Shown: positions 1-10,921, numbered from the stretch's first letter. The stretch: DNA of 64,000 nucleotides from Pseudomonas violetae (GCF_023072615.1 NZ_JAKNRW010000007.1:1-64000), one strand, 5' to 3'. The notes: generated by a model from the sequence alone, not told the origin. Program-made: numbers and translations.

Positions 1-1544
1 GCACCTGCGCCGGCTGCCGCACCCTGTGCCGGAGCACCTGGGCGGCGGCCACGGCCCTGAGCCGGTTTGGCTTGAGGCACGTAGTCGACGCGATTGCCGA
101 AGTTATCGATGTCGTCGTCCAGGAACTCGTCCGGTGCGCGATCAGCAGAAGCACGGGGTGCCGGGCGCTGTTGCTCGCGAGCGGGCGTGCCTTCACGTGG
201 CTTGTGCTCACGTGCCGGACGATCGCCACGGCCAGTGGCTGCAGGTTTTTCCTTGCCGCCCTTGTCCTTGCCCTTGTCTTTACGACCGCCGCCACCGCCG
301 CTGCCATTCGGACCGTCACCGCGCGGGCCACGTGGGTTGCGCGGGTTACGCACATCCGGACGCTCGCGAACTTCAGGTTTCTCGGCTTCTACAGCGCTGG
401 AGTCAAAGCCCATCAGGTCGCCGTCGGCGATTTTCTGCTTGGTCATGCGCTCGATGCTTTTCAGCAGCTTTTCTTCATCCGGTGCAACCAGCGAGATCGC
501 CTCGCCCGAACGACCGGCACGGCCAGTACGGCCGATACGGTGCACGTAGTCTTCGTCGACGTTCGGCAGTTCGAAGTTGACCACGTGTGGCAACTGGTCG
601 ATGTCGAGGCCGCGAGCGGCGATGTCGGTGGCAACCAGGATGCGCACTTCACCGGCCTTGAAGTCGGCCAGGGCTTTGGTGCGGGCGTTCTGGCTCTTGT
701 TGCCGTGGATCGCGACGGCGGTAAGACCATGCTTGTCCAGGTACTCGGCCAGGCGGTTGGCGCCGTGTTTGGTGCGGGTGAACACCAGGACCTGTTCCCA
801 GGCGCCAGCGGTGATCAGGTGCGCCAGCAGCGAACGCTTGTGGTTGGCCGGCAGACGGAATACGCGTTGCTCAATGCGCTCGACCGTGGTGTTCGGCGGA
901 GTGACTTCGATACGTTCCGGGTTGTGCAGCAGCTTGCCGGCGAGATCGGTGATGTCCTTGGAGAACGTCGCCGAGAACAGCAGGTTCTGGCGTTTGCTTG
1001 GCAGGCGTGCCAGGACCTTCTTCACGTCATGCACGAAGCCCATGTCGAGCATGCGGTCGGCTTCGTCCAACACGAGGATTTCCACGTGGGACAGATCGAC
1101 GCTGCCTTGGCCGGCGAGGTCGAGCAGGCGGCCGGGGCAGGCTACCAGCACGTCAACGCCACGGGACATGGCCTGAACCTGTGGGTTCATGCCAACGCCA
1201 CCGAAAATGCAGGCGCTGACGAACTTCAGGTCACGGGCATAGACCTTAAAGCTCTCATGGACCTGGGCCGCGAGTTCGCGAGTAGGGGTCAGGACCAGTA
1301 CGCGCGGTTGGCGCGGGCCGTGGCGCTGGGATTTGTCCGGGTGACCATTAGGGAATAACCGCTCCAGAATCGGAAGGGCGAAGCCGCCGGTTTTACCAGT
1401 ACCTGTCTGTGCCGCGACCATGAGGTCGCGACCTTGCAACACGGCGGGAATGGCCCGCTGTTGCACCGGAGTAGGCTCGGTATAGCCCGCCGCCTCGATG
1501 GCACGGACTAAAGCCTCGGAGAGACCGAGGGAAGCAAAGGACAT
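1..1544 (-). CDS. rhlE: RhlE-type DEAD-box ATP-dependent RNA helicase, 3' end missing
   Basis: Cytoplasmic RNA helicase that unwinds short duplexes during ribosome assembly and RNA decay. The start is the ATG at 1544, preceded by CAGGA, giving [15 protein letters not shown]. Visible motifs are the Q motif (PTPVQQ, about residues 25-30), Walker A AQTGTGKT (45-52), PTRELA (87-92), DEAD (160-163), SAT in the LLFSATF segment, and the C-terminal [11 protein letters not shown]. After about residue 385 the protein becomes a low-complexity tail rich in R, G, P, K and D, as in RhlE proteins with disordered RNA-binding tails. About 514 codons are present and the frame runs off the left edge, so the C-terminus is not seen. 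Another DEAD helicase, dbpA, lies at 31.7-33.1 kb. The assignment to RhlE rather than a sister helicase rests on the N-terminal sequence and tail type. Confidence 0.93.
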   Translation of the reverse strand, partial: MSFASLGLSEALVRAIEAAGYTEPTPVQQRAIPAVLQGRDLMVAAQTGTGKTGGFALPILERLFPNGHPDKSQRHGPRQPRVLVLTPTRELAAQVHESFKVYARDLKFVSACIFGGVGMNPQVQAMSRGVDVLVACPGRLLDLAGQGSVDLSHVEILVLDEADRMLDMGFVHDVKKVLARLPSKRQNLLFSATFSKDITDLAGKLLHNPERIEVTPPNTTVERIEQRVFRLPANHKRSLLAHLITAGAWEQVLVFTRTKHGANRLAEYLDKHGLTAVAIHGNKSQNARTKALADFKAGEVRILVATDIAARGLDIDQLPHVVNFELPNVDEDYVHRIGRTGRAGRSGEAISLVAPDEEKLLKSIERMTKQKIADGDLMGFDSSAVEAEKPEVRERPDVRNPRNPRGPRGDGPNGSGGGGGRKDKGKDKGGKEKPAATGRGDRPAREHKPREGTPAREQQRPAPRASADRAPDEFLDDDIDNFGNRVDYVPQAKPAQGRGRRPGAPAQGAAAGAG

Positions 1545-1767
1545 GAGTAATCCTGTTTTAGTTAGGGCTTGGCCCAATGGGAGTCTTGCCTGGCGCGAAT
1601 GGCGTTTAAGAAGAACGCAATCCCGTCCGGTCCTGCTGGGTATGAAAAGCTCGTCTGGAGCGCTCGCGCGGGCTGAAAAGCTGCGCTGTAGCGGGGTCGA
1701 GATGCCTTGAACAAGTCCGAGCGTCCGGGCGTGAGCCTGGCGGGAAGGCCGGAGTATAACAGAGCAA

Positions 1768-2583
1768 TCACCGCGCGCCGCTTTCCTGCTGCTCAACGGT
1801 TTTCCCGTGCGCGGTAGTCACGCTGCTTGCGGGCACTTCGACGGCCGGTCCCGCGCCGTACCGGGCACTCAGTTCGGCATAGGCAGGCTCGCGCTTGAAG
1901 CGCTTGAGCTCGGCGCCGAACCGCTGCACCAGCAAATCCATGCCTGCATTGCGGCGCACAGCGAGGTATTGGTTTTGTTCGCTGATGATAAGTGGATTTT
2001 CGGTGATCTTGTCGCGAATGCCCAATTCATCGAGGAGGTGCTGACCGACTCTTCGATCAGTGATCAGCAGGTCGATGCGCCCGCGCAGCAATTTCCCGAA
2101 GTTGGCTTCATGACTGGGTGCGGGCTCCCGGGTAAACAGCGTCGATTCGCTGAAATCGGTGTTGTACAGGTAGCCCGGCGAGGTGCCGATGGTCAGGCCG
2201 CGCAGGGCTTCCAGGGATTGGAACGGGTGGGGGCGGTCATTGGCGTAGAACATCACGAACTGTACTTGCGACAGGGGTTCGCTGGGATAGAGCAGGGTGG
2301 CGTCGCGCTCGTCACTGTGAAAGATATCCAGCGCACCATCTGCCTGACCTTGTTCGAGCATCGACAGGCAACGCTTCCAGGGCAGGAACTGCCACTGCAC
2401 TTCAATGCCCAGGCGCTTGAAGACGATGGCGGTGGTTTCATAGTCCAGGCCCAGCGCCTTGCCGTTCTCTTCGTAGACGTAAGGTGCCCAGGGCTCGGTG
2501 ACAATGCGCAGTTTCTCGCCCCGAGCGGTAAAGCTCAGGCAAGTGAATAGAATCACCGTCAGTATCTGTGAGATCAAAGGCAT
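1768..2583 (-). CDS. Periplasmic solute-binding protein, family 3 (amino-acid type)
   Basis: A 271-residue family 3 periplasmic binding protein. It has a signal peptide (hydrophobic [12 protein letters not shown], residues 7-18) followed by [20 protein letters not shown], the usual first strand and ligand loop of PAAT-type proteins. Later segments ([43 protein letters not shown]) fit the two-lobe fold. No permease or ATPase gene lies beside it, so it is an orphan binding protein. Such proteins are common in Pseudomonas and may pair with a distant transporter or sensor. The ligand cannot be read from sequence. A similar orphan lies at 27197-27934. The start is the ATG at 2583. Confidence 0.85.
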   Translation of the reverse strand: MPLISQILTVILFTCLSFTARGEKLRIVTEPWAPYVYEENGKALGLDYETTAIVFKRLGIEVQWQFLPWKRCLSMLEQGQADGALDIFHSDERDATLLYPSEPLSQVQFVMFYANDRPHPFQSLEALRGLTIGTSPGYLYNTDFSESTLFTREPAPSHEANFGKLLRGRIDLLITDRRVGQHLLDELGIRDKITENPLIISEQNQYLAVRRNAGMDLLVQRFGAELKRFKREPAYAELSARYGAGPAVEVPASSVTTAHGKTVEQQESGAR

Positions 2584-2680
2584 GGCCTGAGATTACGACG
2601 AGAAACCGCAAAGAGCCAGAAACAGGACGGAGAAGCTCTATCTCCGTGGATTGCTGCACAAAAAAAGGGCATTTAAAAAA

Positions 2681-2745
2681 AGATCGCAGCTTTCGGCGGC
2701 GCCCACAGGTGCGTAGGAGCCACCGAAGGCTGCGATTTTTTGATC
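2681..2745. repeat. Palindromic repeat of the GATCGCAGC type, possible bidirectional terminator
   Basis: An inverted repeat whose outer arms read AAAAAAGATCGCAGC and GCTGCGATTTTTT, with inner arms TTCGG and CCGAA around a GTAGGAGC core. It lies between the 3' end of metF and the start of the solute-binding gene. The A-tract and T-tract let it act as a terminator for metF. The same repeat family recurs around 8596-8634, 26113-26145 and 63366-63405. Confidence 0.75.
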
Positions 2746-2774
2746 CTGCCTTTTGTTTCGATTTTGCTTTTTGT

Positions 2775-3620
2775 TTAACGCGGCAACTTCAAATTATTCC
2801 ACACCGCCAGACTCGGCTCAGCCTGGTTTAGCGTATAGAAGTGCAACCCTGGTGCGCCACCCTGCAGAAGCCGTTCGCACATCTCGGTGATGACGTGCTC
2901 ACCGAAGCTCTGAATGCTCTGGGTGTCGTCGCCGTAGGCTTCCAGCTGCTTGCGAATCCAGCGCGGAATTTCCGCGCCGCAGGCATCGGAAAAGCGTGCC
3001 AGCTTGCTGTAGTTGGTGATCGGCATGATGCCTGGCACGATCGGGATATTCACGCCCAGTGCCCGCACGCGCTCGACGAAGTAGAAATAGCTGTCGGCGT
3101 TGAAGAAGTACTGGGTGATCGCGCTATCGGCGCCAGCATTGGCCTTGCGCACGAAGTTGGAGAGATCGTCTTCAAAATTACGCGCTTGCGGATGCATTTC
3201 CGGGTAAGCGGCGACTTCAATGTGGAAATGATCGCCGGTTTCCTCACGAATGAATTCCACCAGGTCATTGGCGTGACGCAATTCGCCGCTGGCCATGCCC
3301 ATGCCCGAGGGCAGGTCGCCGCGCAACGCGACGATACGGGTAATGCCGGCCGCTTTGTATTGAGTCAGCAGGCCGCGCAAATCGTCCTTACTGTCGCCTA
3401 CGCAGGATAGGTGCGGGGCAGCGGGGACTTTGACTTCGCTTTCGAGCTGTAACACGGTGTTGATCGTACGATCACGGGTCGAACCGCCCGCGCCGTAGGT
3501 GCAGGAGAAAAAATCAGGGTTGTACGTAGCCAGCTGGCGGGCAGTGGCGAGTAGCTTTTCATGCCCAGCATCGGTCTTCGTCGGGAAGAACTCGAAGCTG
3601 TAGCGACGGTCTTGGGACAT
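2775..3620 (-). CDS. metF: 5,10-methylenetetrahydrofolate reductase MetF
   Basis: Reduces 5,10-methylene-THF to 5-methyl-THF, the methyl donor for methionine synthesis. It is 281 residues from the ATG at 3620, the usual length. AGGA lies 7 nt upstream; an in-frame ATG at 3626 sits too close to this site. Family segments are YSFEFFPTKT at the N-terminus (catalytic Glu), SCTYGAGGSTRDRT, ALRGD, VAAYPEMHP, and TQYFFNADSYFYFVERVRALG. It lies 199 bp downstream of ahcY on the same strand, so both probably form one methyl-cycle transcript interrupted by a REP doublet. The chain would then also be governed by the SAH riboswitch upstream of ahcY. Confidence 0.96.
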   Translation of the reverse strand: MSQDRRYSFEFFPTKTDAGHEKLLATARQLATYNPDFFSCTYGAGGSTRDRTINTVLQLESEVKVPAAPHLSCVGDSKDDLRGLLTQYKAAGITRIVALRGDLPSGMGMASGELRHANDLVEFIREETGDHFHIEVAAYPEMHPQARNFEDDLSNFVRKANAGADSAITQYFFNADSYFYFVERVRALGVNIPIVPGIMPITNYSKLARFSDACGAEIPRWIRKQLEAYGDDTQSIQSFGEHVITEMCERLLQGGAPGLHFYTLNQAEPSLAVWNNLKLPR

Positions 3621-3660
3621 GGTCATATCCTTGGAAACACGATGGCGGAGGCTGGCACCC

Positions 3661-3760
3661 TGTAGGAGCGAGCCTGCTCGCGAAAAGCGTAAGAGCAACG
3701 CGTTCATCCAGGGAGCACGCGTTATCGTTAACGTCCATCGCGAGCAAGCTCGCTCCTACA
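3661..3760. repeat. REP doublet (GTAGGAGCGAGC type)
   Basis: Two inverted REP copies in the ahcY-metF gap. The left arm reads TGTAGGAGCGAGCCTGCTCG and the right arm CGAGCAAGCTCGCTCCTACA, with about 55 bp between. This is the common P. fluorescens-group repeat. In this transcribed spacer it could form an RNA hairpin that stabilises or attenuates the downstream metF message. Confidence 0.9.
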
Positions 3761-3819
3761 GGAGAGCAGGCGACGCGGTGCCCAAGGCACTTAGTGGTCG
3801 CCAGCAAGCCTGCGGTGAA

Positions 3820-5382
<1,563 letters not shown>

Positions 5383-5552
5383 TTACCGTTTTGAAACGGT
5401 GGCGATTATAGCGGGCTATGCTGATCTTCCAAAGCCTTTCTGCAGGTCAATGTCTGAACGGTAATCGATGCCATAGTCGAAGGTGAATAGAGCTCTAGTC
5501 CGGGCTCTGCCATGATGGTGTCCATCATTCGGCAAGACGCTCAGGAGTGAAT

Positions 5553-5957
5553 ATGAATTTCCACACCCGCAAATGGGTAAAACCCGAAGACCTTAACCCC
5601 AACGGCACCCTGTTCGGTGGCAGTCTGTTGCGCTGGATCGACGAAGAAGCGGCGATCTACGCCATTGTCCAGTTGGGCAACCAGCGAGTGGTCACCAAGT
5701 ACATTTCCGAAATCAACTTTGTCAGTGCCTCGCGCCAGGGCGACATCATCGAGCTGGGCATCACCGCCACCGAGTTCGGCCGCACCTCTATCACGCTTAC
5801 CTGCGAAGTGCGTAACAAGATCACTCGCAAGAGCATCCTGACGGTGGAGAAAATGGTGTTCGTCAACCTCGGCGAAGACGGCCTGCCAGCGGCGCACGGT
5901 CGGACCGAAATCCTGTACGTCAAAGACCAATTCAAGGATGACGAAGCCAGCGAGTAA
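5553..5957 (+). CDS. Acyl-CoA thioesterase, hotdog fold (YciA-like)
   Basis: A small cytoplasmic hotdog-fold thioesterase of 134 residues that hydrolyses acyl-CoA. Family signals are the N-terminal VKPEDLNPNGTLFGGSLLRWIDEEAA, with the Asn-x-x-Gly and Asp of the active site, and the strand FGRTSITLTCEVRNK. The ATG at 5553 is preferred over an in-frame GTG at 5547 because CAGGAG ends at 5546, only six nt before it. It stands alone between the ahcY leader (divergent) and a REP doublet. The acyl substrate is unknown. Confidence 0.85.
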   Translation: MNFHTRKWVKPEDLNPNGTLFGGSLLRWIDEEAAIYAIVQLGNQRVVTKYISEINFVSASRQGDIIELGITATEFGRTSITLTCEVRNKITRKSILTVEKMVFVNLGEDGLPAAHGRTEILYVKDQFKDDEASE

Positions 5958-5967
5958 ACAAACCATC

Positions 5968-6099
5968 TGTGGCGGGGGAGCTTGCTCCCGTTCGGCTGCG
6001 CAGCAGTCGTAAATCGAGTGATGGGGTCTGCCTGAATAACTAAGGTGACCGGTTTTGGGGCCGCTTAGCAGCCCAGCGGGAGCAAGCGCCCTCGCCACA
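5968..6099. repeat. Long REP doublet (GGGAGCTTGCTCCC type)
   Basis: Outer arms TGTGGCGGGGGAGCTTGCTC and GAGCAAGCGCCCTCGCCACA enclose an interior with GGCTGCGCAGC and ACCGGTTTTGGGGCC. It follows the thioesterase gene. The same interior block recurs at 34617-34750 and, with more divergence, at 46389-46483 and 53010-53156. Confidence 0.85.
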
Positions 6100-6184
6100 A
6101 TGTATTGCTTCGTGTTCCTGGACATTGAACAGCTCCAAACCGCATCTGTCGTACCTACACTCACGCCACTGGTTCTGGAGCACT

Positions 6185-7066
6185 ATGGACACGCAAAAAG
6201 ACGGCAAGACCCCGAACCTTTCGGCCCAGGAAAAGCACGACGTCGACAATAGCCAGCCGCCGCGCGCAGCGGTGCTGCATGAAATCATCCGCAGCCAGGG
6301 TGATCAGGAGCTGGAACGTAGCGTCGCCGCACTCTGGTGGTCCGCCCTGGCTGCCGGCCTGACCATGGGTTTGTCCCTGATGGCCATGGGGTTGCTCAAC
6401 TCTCGTCTGCCGGACGCAGACGCGTTCAAGGTGATCTCCAGCTTTGGCTACTGCGCCGGTTTCCTCGCGGTGATCCTTGCCCGTCAGCAACTCTTTACCG
6501 AAAACACCCTGACCGCAGTGCTGCCAATCATGACCAAACCGACCCTGAGCAATTTCGGGCGGCTGATCCGCCTGTGGACGGTGGTGCTGGTGGGCAATCT
6601 GTGCGGTACCTTGCTGGTGGCCTACGTGATGCTGCACCTGCCTATTTTCGATACCAAGACCGACATGGCCTTTCTCGATATCGGACGCAAGGTGATGGAG
6701 AACGACGCGAGCAAGATGTTTGCCAAGGGCATTGTCTCCGGGTGGATGATTGCCACCATGGTCTGGATGATCCCCTCCATGGAAAGCGCCAAAATGTGGA
6801 TCATCATCCTCATCACCTACCTGATGGCGCTTGGGGAATTTACCCACATCGTAGTCGGCTCGGCTGAAGTGTCGTACCTGGTGTTTGCCGGCGAGTTGTC
6901 GTGGAGTGATTTCTGGCTGGTGTTTGCCGGGCCGACGCTGGCGGGGAACATCATAGGTGGCAGCTTCATTTTTGCGCTGCTGAGCCATGCGCAGATTCGC
7001 AGCGAAAGCGGGCCACCCAAGCAGGATGCGGATCAACGGCCTGATCCGCAAAAGTTCAAGCAGTAA
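6185..7066 (+). CDS. Formate/nitrite transporter (FNT) family membrane protein, YfdC-like
   Basis: An inner-membrane channel or transporter of 293 residues from the ATG at 6185 (GGAG at 6177-6180). An N-terminal soluble stretch of about 60 charged residues precedes roughly six membrane segments. Family signals are ALWWSALAAGLTMGLSLM in the first helix, FGYCAGFLAVILARQQLFTENTL in the broken second helix, and GEFTHIVVGSAEVSYLVFAG near the fifth. The long hydrophilic N-terminus and the sequence are closer to E. coli YfdC than to FocA or NirC, so the substrate is uncertain. No formate or nitrite enzymes lie nearby. Confidence 0.86.
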   Translation: MDTQKDGKTPNLSAQEKHDVDNSQPPRAAVLHEIIRSQGDQELERSVAALWWSALAAGLTMGLSLMAMGLLNSRLPDADAFKVISSFGYCAGFLAVILARQQLFTENTLTAVLPIMTKPTLSNFGRLIRLWTVVLVGNLCGTLLVAYVMLHLPIFDTKTDMAFLDIGRKVMENDASKMFAKGIVSGWMIATMVWMIPSMESAKMWIIILITYLMALGEFTHIVVGSAEVSYLVFAGELSWSDFWLVFAGPTLAGNIIGGSFIFALLSHAQIRSESGPPKQDADQRPDPQKFKQ

Positions 7067-7310
7067 TCCGTGATGACCGGACTGTGCCGCTGGCGCAGGC
7101 TCATCGCGGGTGACCTGCTTGACGCATGCCAGCAACCGTTCTGGAGCAGAGCGGGTCGCAGGCAAAAATTATTGGAGTTAGTCTGTCCGCAACTGAGTGC
7201 GGCGTGCTCGCTTGCAGTATAAACAGCGGCTGATATATGGCGAATCGATCATTCTCATGCTGTAGGAGCGCGCTTGCTACAGGGGGGCGGGAATACAAAA
7301 GGAGCATGCC

Positions 7311-8144
7311 GTGCTACCCACGGCTTTGGTGTTAGTAGCGGCGCTGTTGCATGCAGCGTGGAATACCCTGATCAAATTCAGCGCGGAACGGCTGCTGGTG
7401 GTCGCCTGCATGGACAGTGTGGCCCTGTTATTCGTGGCCGTCATGTTGCCCTTCGTGGAGTGGCCGCCGCGGGAGATCTGGCCGTGGATTCTTGCGTCGG
7501 CGGCCTTCGAGTTGCTTTATCGTTATCTGTTGATTCAGGCGTACAGGGTCGGTGACCTCGGGCTGGTGTATCCGCTGATGCGTGGATTGTCGCCGCTGGT
7601 GGTGCTGGCGCTGACGCTGATCTTCGCTGGCGAGGTCCTGACCCACCAGCAGATCTTCGGCATTTTGCTGATCCCGCTCGGCATGCTGTGCCTGTTGTGG
7701 CAGGGTGGAGGTGGGGAGCGTTTGCCCTGGTCAATGTTGCCGGTGGTGTTGTTGATCGGCCTGTGTATCGGCTGCTACACCTTCATTGATGGGCAGGCGT
7801 TGCGGCGCTGGTCGCATCCACTGGATTACCTGGTGTGGGTGACGCTGATCAGCGCCTGGCCTTTTCCATTGCTGGCGCTGGTGCGCACGCGAACGGCGTT
7901 CATGCTGTTCTGGCGCGAACAATGGCCGCTGGGATTGGCCGTCGGATTCTGCGTGTTGTTCAGCTACGCTCTCGTGCTGTGGGCCATGCAGCTGGGCTCG
8001 ATTGCGGAAGCGGCGGCGCTGCGTGAGATCAGCGTGATCCTGGTGGTGCTGTTCGGCATGCGCTACCTGAAAGAACCTTTCGGCAGATCACGGCTCTTAG
8101 CCTGTGGGCTGGTACTGGTCGGCATGCTGGTGATGAAGTTTTAA
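7311..8144 (+). CDS. EamA/DMT-family transporter
   Basis: A 277-residue inner-membrane protein with about ten hydrophobic segments arranged as two EamA repeats, typical of drug/metabolite exporters. The first repeat carries VYPLMRGLSPLVVLALTLIFAGE and the second AAALREISVILVVLFGMRYLKE, the usual ends of the repeats. The start is GTG at 7311 with GGAG at 7301-7304; the nearby ATG at 7306 is out of frame. It is followed 38 bp later by a MAPEG gene on the same strand. The substrate is unknown. Confidence 0.85.
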   Translation: MLPTALVLVAALLHAAWNTLIKFSAERLLVVACMDSVALLFVAVMLPFVEWPPREIWPWILASAAFELLYRYLLIQAYRVGDLGLVYPLMRGLSPLVVLALTLIFAGEVLTHQQIFGILLIPLGMLCLLWQGGGGERLPWSMLPVVLLIGLCIGCYTFIDGQALRRWSHPLDYLVWVTLISAWPFPLLALVRTRTAFMLFWREQWPLGLAVGFCVLFSYALVLWAMQLGSIAEAAALREISVILVVLFGMRYLKEPFGRSRLLACGLVLVGMLVMKF

Positions 8145-8182
8145 CGCTGATAACAATTCTGGAACTTTAAAGGGACTGCTTT

Positions 8183-8566
8183 ATGACGGTTGCTCTGTGG
8201 TGCATCTTGATCGCGATATTCCTGCCTTACCTCTGTGTTGGCGTGGCCAAGATCAGTGGTGGGTACAGGTTGAAAGACAACCACGACCCTCGGGACTTTC
8301 TTGAATCGTTGAATGGGTTTGGTCGACGCGCCCATGCGGCGCAACTGAACAGCTTCGAAGTGGCCCCGGCGTTTGCGGCGGCGGTGATCGTCGCACACCT
8401 GGCCGGCAATGCGGAGCTGGTGACGATCAATGTGCTGTCGGTGTTGTTCATTACCAGCCGCTTGCTCTACATCATCTGCTATCTGGCGGACTGGGCGATC
8501 TTACGGTCGCTGGTGTGGTTTGTGGGGATGGGCCTGATTATCAGTTTGTTTGTGGTGTCGGTTTAA
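8183..8566 (+). CDS. MAPEG-family membrane protein
   Basis: A 127-residue protein with four hydrophobic helices. The loop NHDPRDFLESLNGFGRRAHAAQLNSFEVAPAFAAAV holds the Arg, Asn and Glu pattern of MAPEG proteins (the family of microsomal glutathione transferases and eicosanoid enzymes). Bacterial members are of unclear function, possibly glutathione-dependent detoxification. The start ATG at 8183 has AAAGGGA upstream. It may be co-transcribed with the EamA gene. Confidence 0.85.
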   Translation: MTVALWCILIAIFLPYLCVGVAKISGGYRLKDNHDPRDFLESLNGFGRRAHAAQLNSFEVAPAFAAAVIVAHLAGNAELVTINVLSVLFITSRLLYIICYLADWAILRSLVWFVGMGLIISLFVVSV

Positions 8567-8592
8567 GGTCAAGAGATCGCGGCCCCGAAAGG

Positions 8593-8634
8593 ACTTGTAG
8601 GAGCTGTCGAGTGCAACGGGGCTGCGATCTTTTA
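8593..8634. repeat. GATCGCAGC-type palindromic repeat
   Basis: TTGTAGGAGCTGTCGAGTGC followed by AACGGGGCTGCGATCTTTT, a single copy of the second repeat family in this window. The matching copy in the other orientation lies at 63366-63405. It falls between the MAPEG gene and the converging mltA gene and may end transcription of both. Confidence 0.65.
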
Positions 8635-8639
8635 GCGCT

Positions 8640-9812
8640 TCAAGGTTTATCTGCTACCTGAGGAACCTGCGGCAACGCCGCACCCTTGGGCCATAACATC
8701 CAGATCTGACCCTGCTGTTTCATATCCCCGGCCAACTGCCCGGCTGCTTCGCCGGTGCCCCAGAACAGGTCTGCGCGGACTTCGCCGGCAATCGCGCCGC
8801 CAGTGTCCTGCGCCGCCACCGGTCGAACCAGCGCCGTACCGTCAGGTCGGGTGGTGGAGAGCCATAACAAGCTGCCCAGCGGAATCACCTTGCGATCAAC
8901 CGCCGCGCTGTAGCCGGCGGTCAGCGGCACGTTGAGCGAACCGCGAGGGCCTTCGTTGCTGTCCGGGTTGCGGGTGAAAAACACGTAGCTGGGGTTGCTG
9001 CCAAGCAGTTCAGGAATACGTGCCGGATTGGCCTTGGCCCAATCACTGATGGCGCCCATCGTCACGTCTTCTTTTTTCAGCTCGCCCTGTTCCACCAGCC
9101 AGCGACCAATCGGTCGATAGGGGTGGCCGTTCTGATCGGCGTAAGCAATGCGCAACTGACGACCGTCATCGATCTGGATGCGACCCGAGCCCTGGATCTG
9201 CAGAAATTGCAGATTCATCGGGTCGGTCAGCCAGGCTACGACGGGCGCCTTCACCCCTTTGGTTTCGATGGTTGCGGCATCGTCGTAGGGTTTGAGCACG
9301 CGACCTTCGAGTCTTCCGCGCAGGCGTTTGCCCTTGAGTTCCGGATAGATGCTGTCCAGCGAGACAATGATCATGTCCTCCGGTACGCCATACACCGGAA
9401 TATTCGCCACTTCGGTCTGGGTCAGGCTGCCAGGGTAGACCGGTTCGTAGTAACCGGTGATCAGGCCGTTGGGGTTGTCATTGGCGGCGCGTAAGCCGTA
9501 GACGTCCAGATGTTGCTTGAGAAACCCGCGGATTGCGTTAGCGGTCGCCGGGACATTGGTGGAGGCCGCGCAGGTCGCACCCCAGACCGCGTCGGCCTTG
9601 AGTCGGTTACAGGCGCTGCGCCACGAACCGAAACCGGCGATCAGGTCATTGTCGGATACCTTCGGCAACGATTCCCACGTGGCGTTGGAGTAAGTCGCCA
9701 GCGCGTGGGTTTTGGGTGGGGTGTTCTCGCCCCCGGTGCAGCCGGCGAGCATGGCGACCATCGGGAGAGTCCAGGACAGGCGAGGGCGCCATGCCTTGAT
9801 GCAGCTGATCAT
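8640..9812 (-). CDS. mltA: Membrane-bound lytic murein transglycosylase A
   Basis: Outer-membrane lipoprotein that cleaves the MurNAc-GlcNAc bond of peptidoglycan with 1,6-anhydro ring formation. It is 390 residues from the ATG at 9812. The lipobox LAGC places the acylated Cys at residue 25. The MltA domain (GLITGYYEPVYPGS, VAWLTDPMNLQFLQIQGSGRI) is followed by the 3D domain, whose AQDTGGAIAGEVRADLFWGTG carries the catalytic Asp. An upstream in-frame start at 9860 would add 16 polar residues before the signal peptide, so it was not used. Confidence 0.95.
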   Translation of the reverse strand: MISCIKAWRPRLSWTLPMVAMLAGCTGGENTPPKTHALATYSNATWESLPKVSDNDLIAGFGSWRSACNRLKADAVWGATCAASTNVPATANAIRGFLKQHLDVYGLRAANDNPNGLITGYYEPVYPGSLTQTEVANIPVYGVPEDMIIVSLDSIYPELKGKRLRGRLEGRVLKPYDDAATIETKGVKAPVVAWLTDPMNLQFLQIQGSGRIQIDDGRQLRIAYADQNGHPYRPIGRWLVEQGELKKEDVTMGAISDWAKANPARIPELLGSNPSYVFFTRNPDSNEGPRGSLNVPLTAGYSAAVDRKVIPLGSLLWLSTTRPDGTALVRPVAAQDTGGAIAGEVRADLFWGTGEAAGQLAGDMKQQGQIWMLWPKGAALPQVPQVADKP

Positions 9813-9939
9813 GGAGTAATTCCTTTGCTGGTTGCCTGAGTGCTCCATGCGCTCGAACAACCCGTATTGATAATAGGGCTATTGGTCTTTACCGATGACG
9901 CGAGGATACTGGCCGCCGTTCCCGTAACCTGAAGCCACC

Positions 9940-10389
9940 ATGACTCTTAAAAGACTTTCCGTTGTATTGCTGGCCTGCCTGACGTTGACTGCTTGTGGCG
10001 GCGTCGACCCGAATTCGCCGTTGGGCCAGCGCAAGGCGATCTTCAAGCAGATGCTCAAGACCGGCGAAGACCTGGGTGGCATGTTGCGAGGCCGCATTCC
10101 GTTCGATGGCGCGAAGTTCGCAGACGGTGCCGTAAAGCTTGATGCGTTGTCCCATGAACCGTGGAAGCATTTCCCGCAGGTGCGCGAAGAAGATCACACC
10201 AGTGCCAAGGATGATGTCTGGCAGAAGCAGGCACGCTTCCAGGAAATGGCTCGCACGCTTGAAGCCGCCACCGGTGAGCTGGTGGCTGCCAGCAAGGTTC
10301 AACCCTACAAAGCCAGCAACCTGGGGCCGGCGGTGCAGAAAGTCGAAGATGCCTGCAGTGCGTGCCATAAAGAATTTCGGGACCATTGA
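9940..10389 (+). CDS. Cytochrome c' family lipoprotein
   Basis: A 149-residue exported haem protein. The signal peptide ends in the lipobox LTAC, with Cys at residue 19. A single C-terminal haem site CSACH (139-143) with a following Lys is the cytochrome c' arrangement: a four-helix bundle with the CxxCH at the end. The family binds NO, CO or O2, and some members protect against NO. It is divergent from mltA with 127 bp between. Electron partners are unknown. Confidence 0.85.
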   Translation: MTLKRLSVVLLACLTLTACGGVDPNSPLGQRKAIFKQMLKTGEDLGGMLRGRIPFDGAKFADGAVKLDALSHEPWKHFPQVREEDHTSAKDDVWQKQARFQEMARTLEAATGELVAASKVQPYKASNLGPAVQKVEDACSACHKEFRDH

Positions 10390-10410
10390 TTTGCGGCGCT
10401 CTGACTGACG

Positions 10411-10483
10411 AATCGCGAGCAGGCTCTCTCCCGCATTGGCCGCATGCCTGCTGTGGGAGTGACGATTCGACCTGCTCGCGATG
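10411..10483. repeat. Degenerate REP doublet
   Basis: AATCGCGAGCAGGCTCTCTC and GACCTGCTCGCGAT flank a TGTGGGAGTG core. It is a decayed copy of the common REP between the cytochrome gene and the converging DUF1090 gene. Confidence 0.6.
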
Positions 10484-10525
10484 ACGTCAATGAGGTCAAC
10501 CGAAATCCTTGTTCATTTTTCGCTT

Positions 10526-10921
10526 TTACTTATCCAGCTCATCCAGTGCTTCCTGCAATTCCTTGCGGGACTCGGCGAGCTTATCTTTGCGTTTGTTGAT
10601 CTTCTCCGGGTCGCCTTTTTTCATGGCCTTGTCGAGGTCTGCCTGGCGCTTGCTGACTTCATGCTTGGCGTCGAGAACCTTGTTTTCCCGTTCTTTCTGC
10701 AGCGAAGCGTCGGTGCAGTGAGTGGTGACTTCGCTCAGGGCTTTTTCCAGGCCAGCCTGCTGATCAGCGTTGCCGTGGGACTTGGCCAGTTCGATCTGGT
10801 TGATGATGCCTTGTTTCTTGGCAGCGCAACCGGTCAGGCCTGGAGCCTCTTCAGCGGCCATCAGTGGAGCGGCCATGACGCTGCAAAGAGTCAGCAGGGC
10901 GAGCGGAGAAAGAAATTTCAT
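10526..10921 (-). CDS. DUF1090 family periplasmic protein (YqjC-like)
   Basis: A 131-residue secreted protein with a signal peptide ending near AAPLMAAEEA (residue 22). The mature part has two Cys (GCAAKK and THCTDAS) that could form a disulfide. A long charged alpha-helix follows (KERENKVLDAKHEVSKRQADLDKAMKKGD, RKELQEALDELDK), as in DUF1090/YqjC. Its function is unknown. It lies 99 bp downstream of ligB on the same strand. Confidence 0.87.
   Translation of the reverse strand: MKFLSPLALLTLCSVMAAPLMAAEEAPGLTGCAAKKQGIINQIELAKSHGNADQQAGLEKALSEVTTHCTDASLQKERENKVLDAKHEVSKRQADLDKAMKKGDPEKINKRKDKLAESRKELQEALDELDK

Noticed and set aside
72..1358. 428-codon plus-strand open frame opposite rhlE
   Set aside because: Antisense shadow caused by high GC codon use; the minus frame has all helicase motifs and a good start.
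3661..3760. Repeated inverted sequences considered as a CRISPR array
   Set aside because: Copies are scattered single or paired palindromes without regular spacers; they are REP elements.
5547..5552. GTG at 5547 as the thioesterase start
   Set aside because: It directly abuts the Shine-Dalgarno; the ATG at 5553 has normal spacing.
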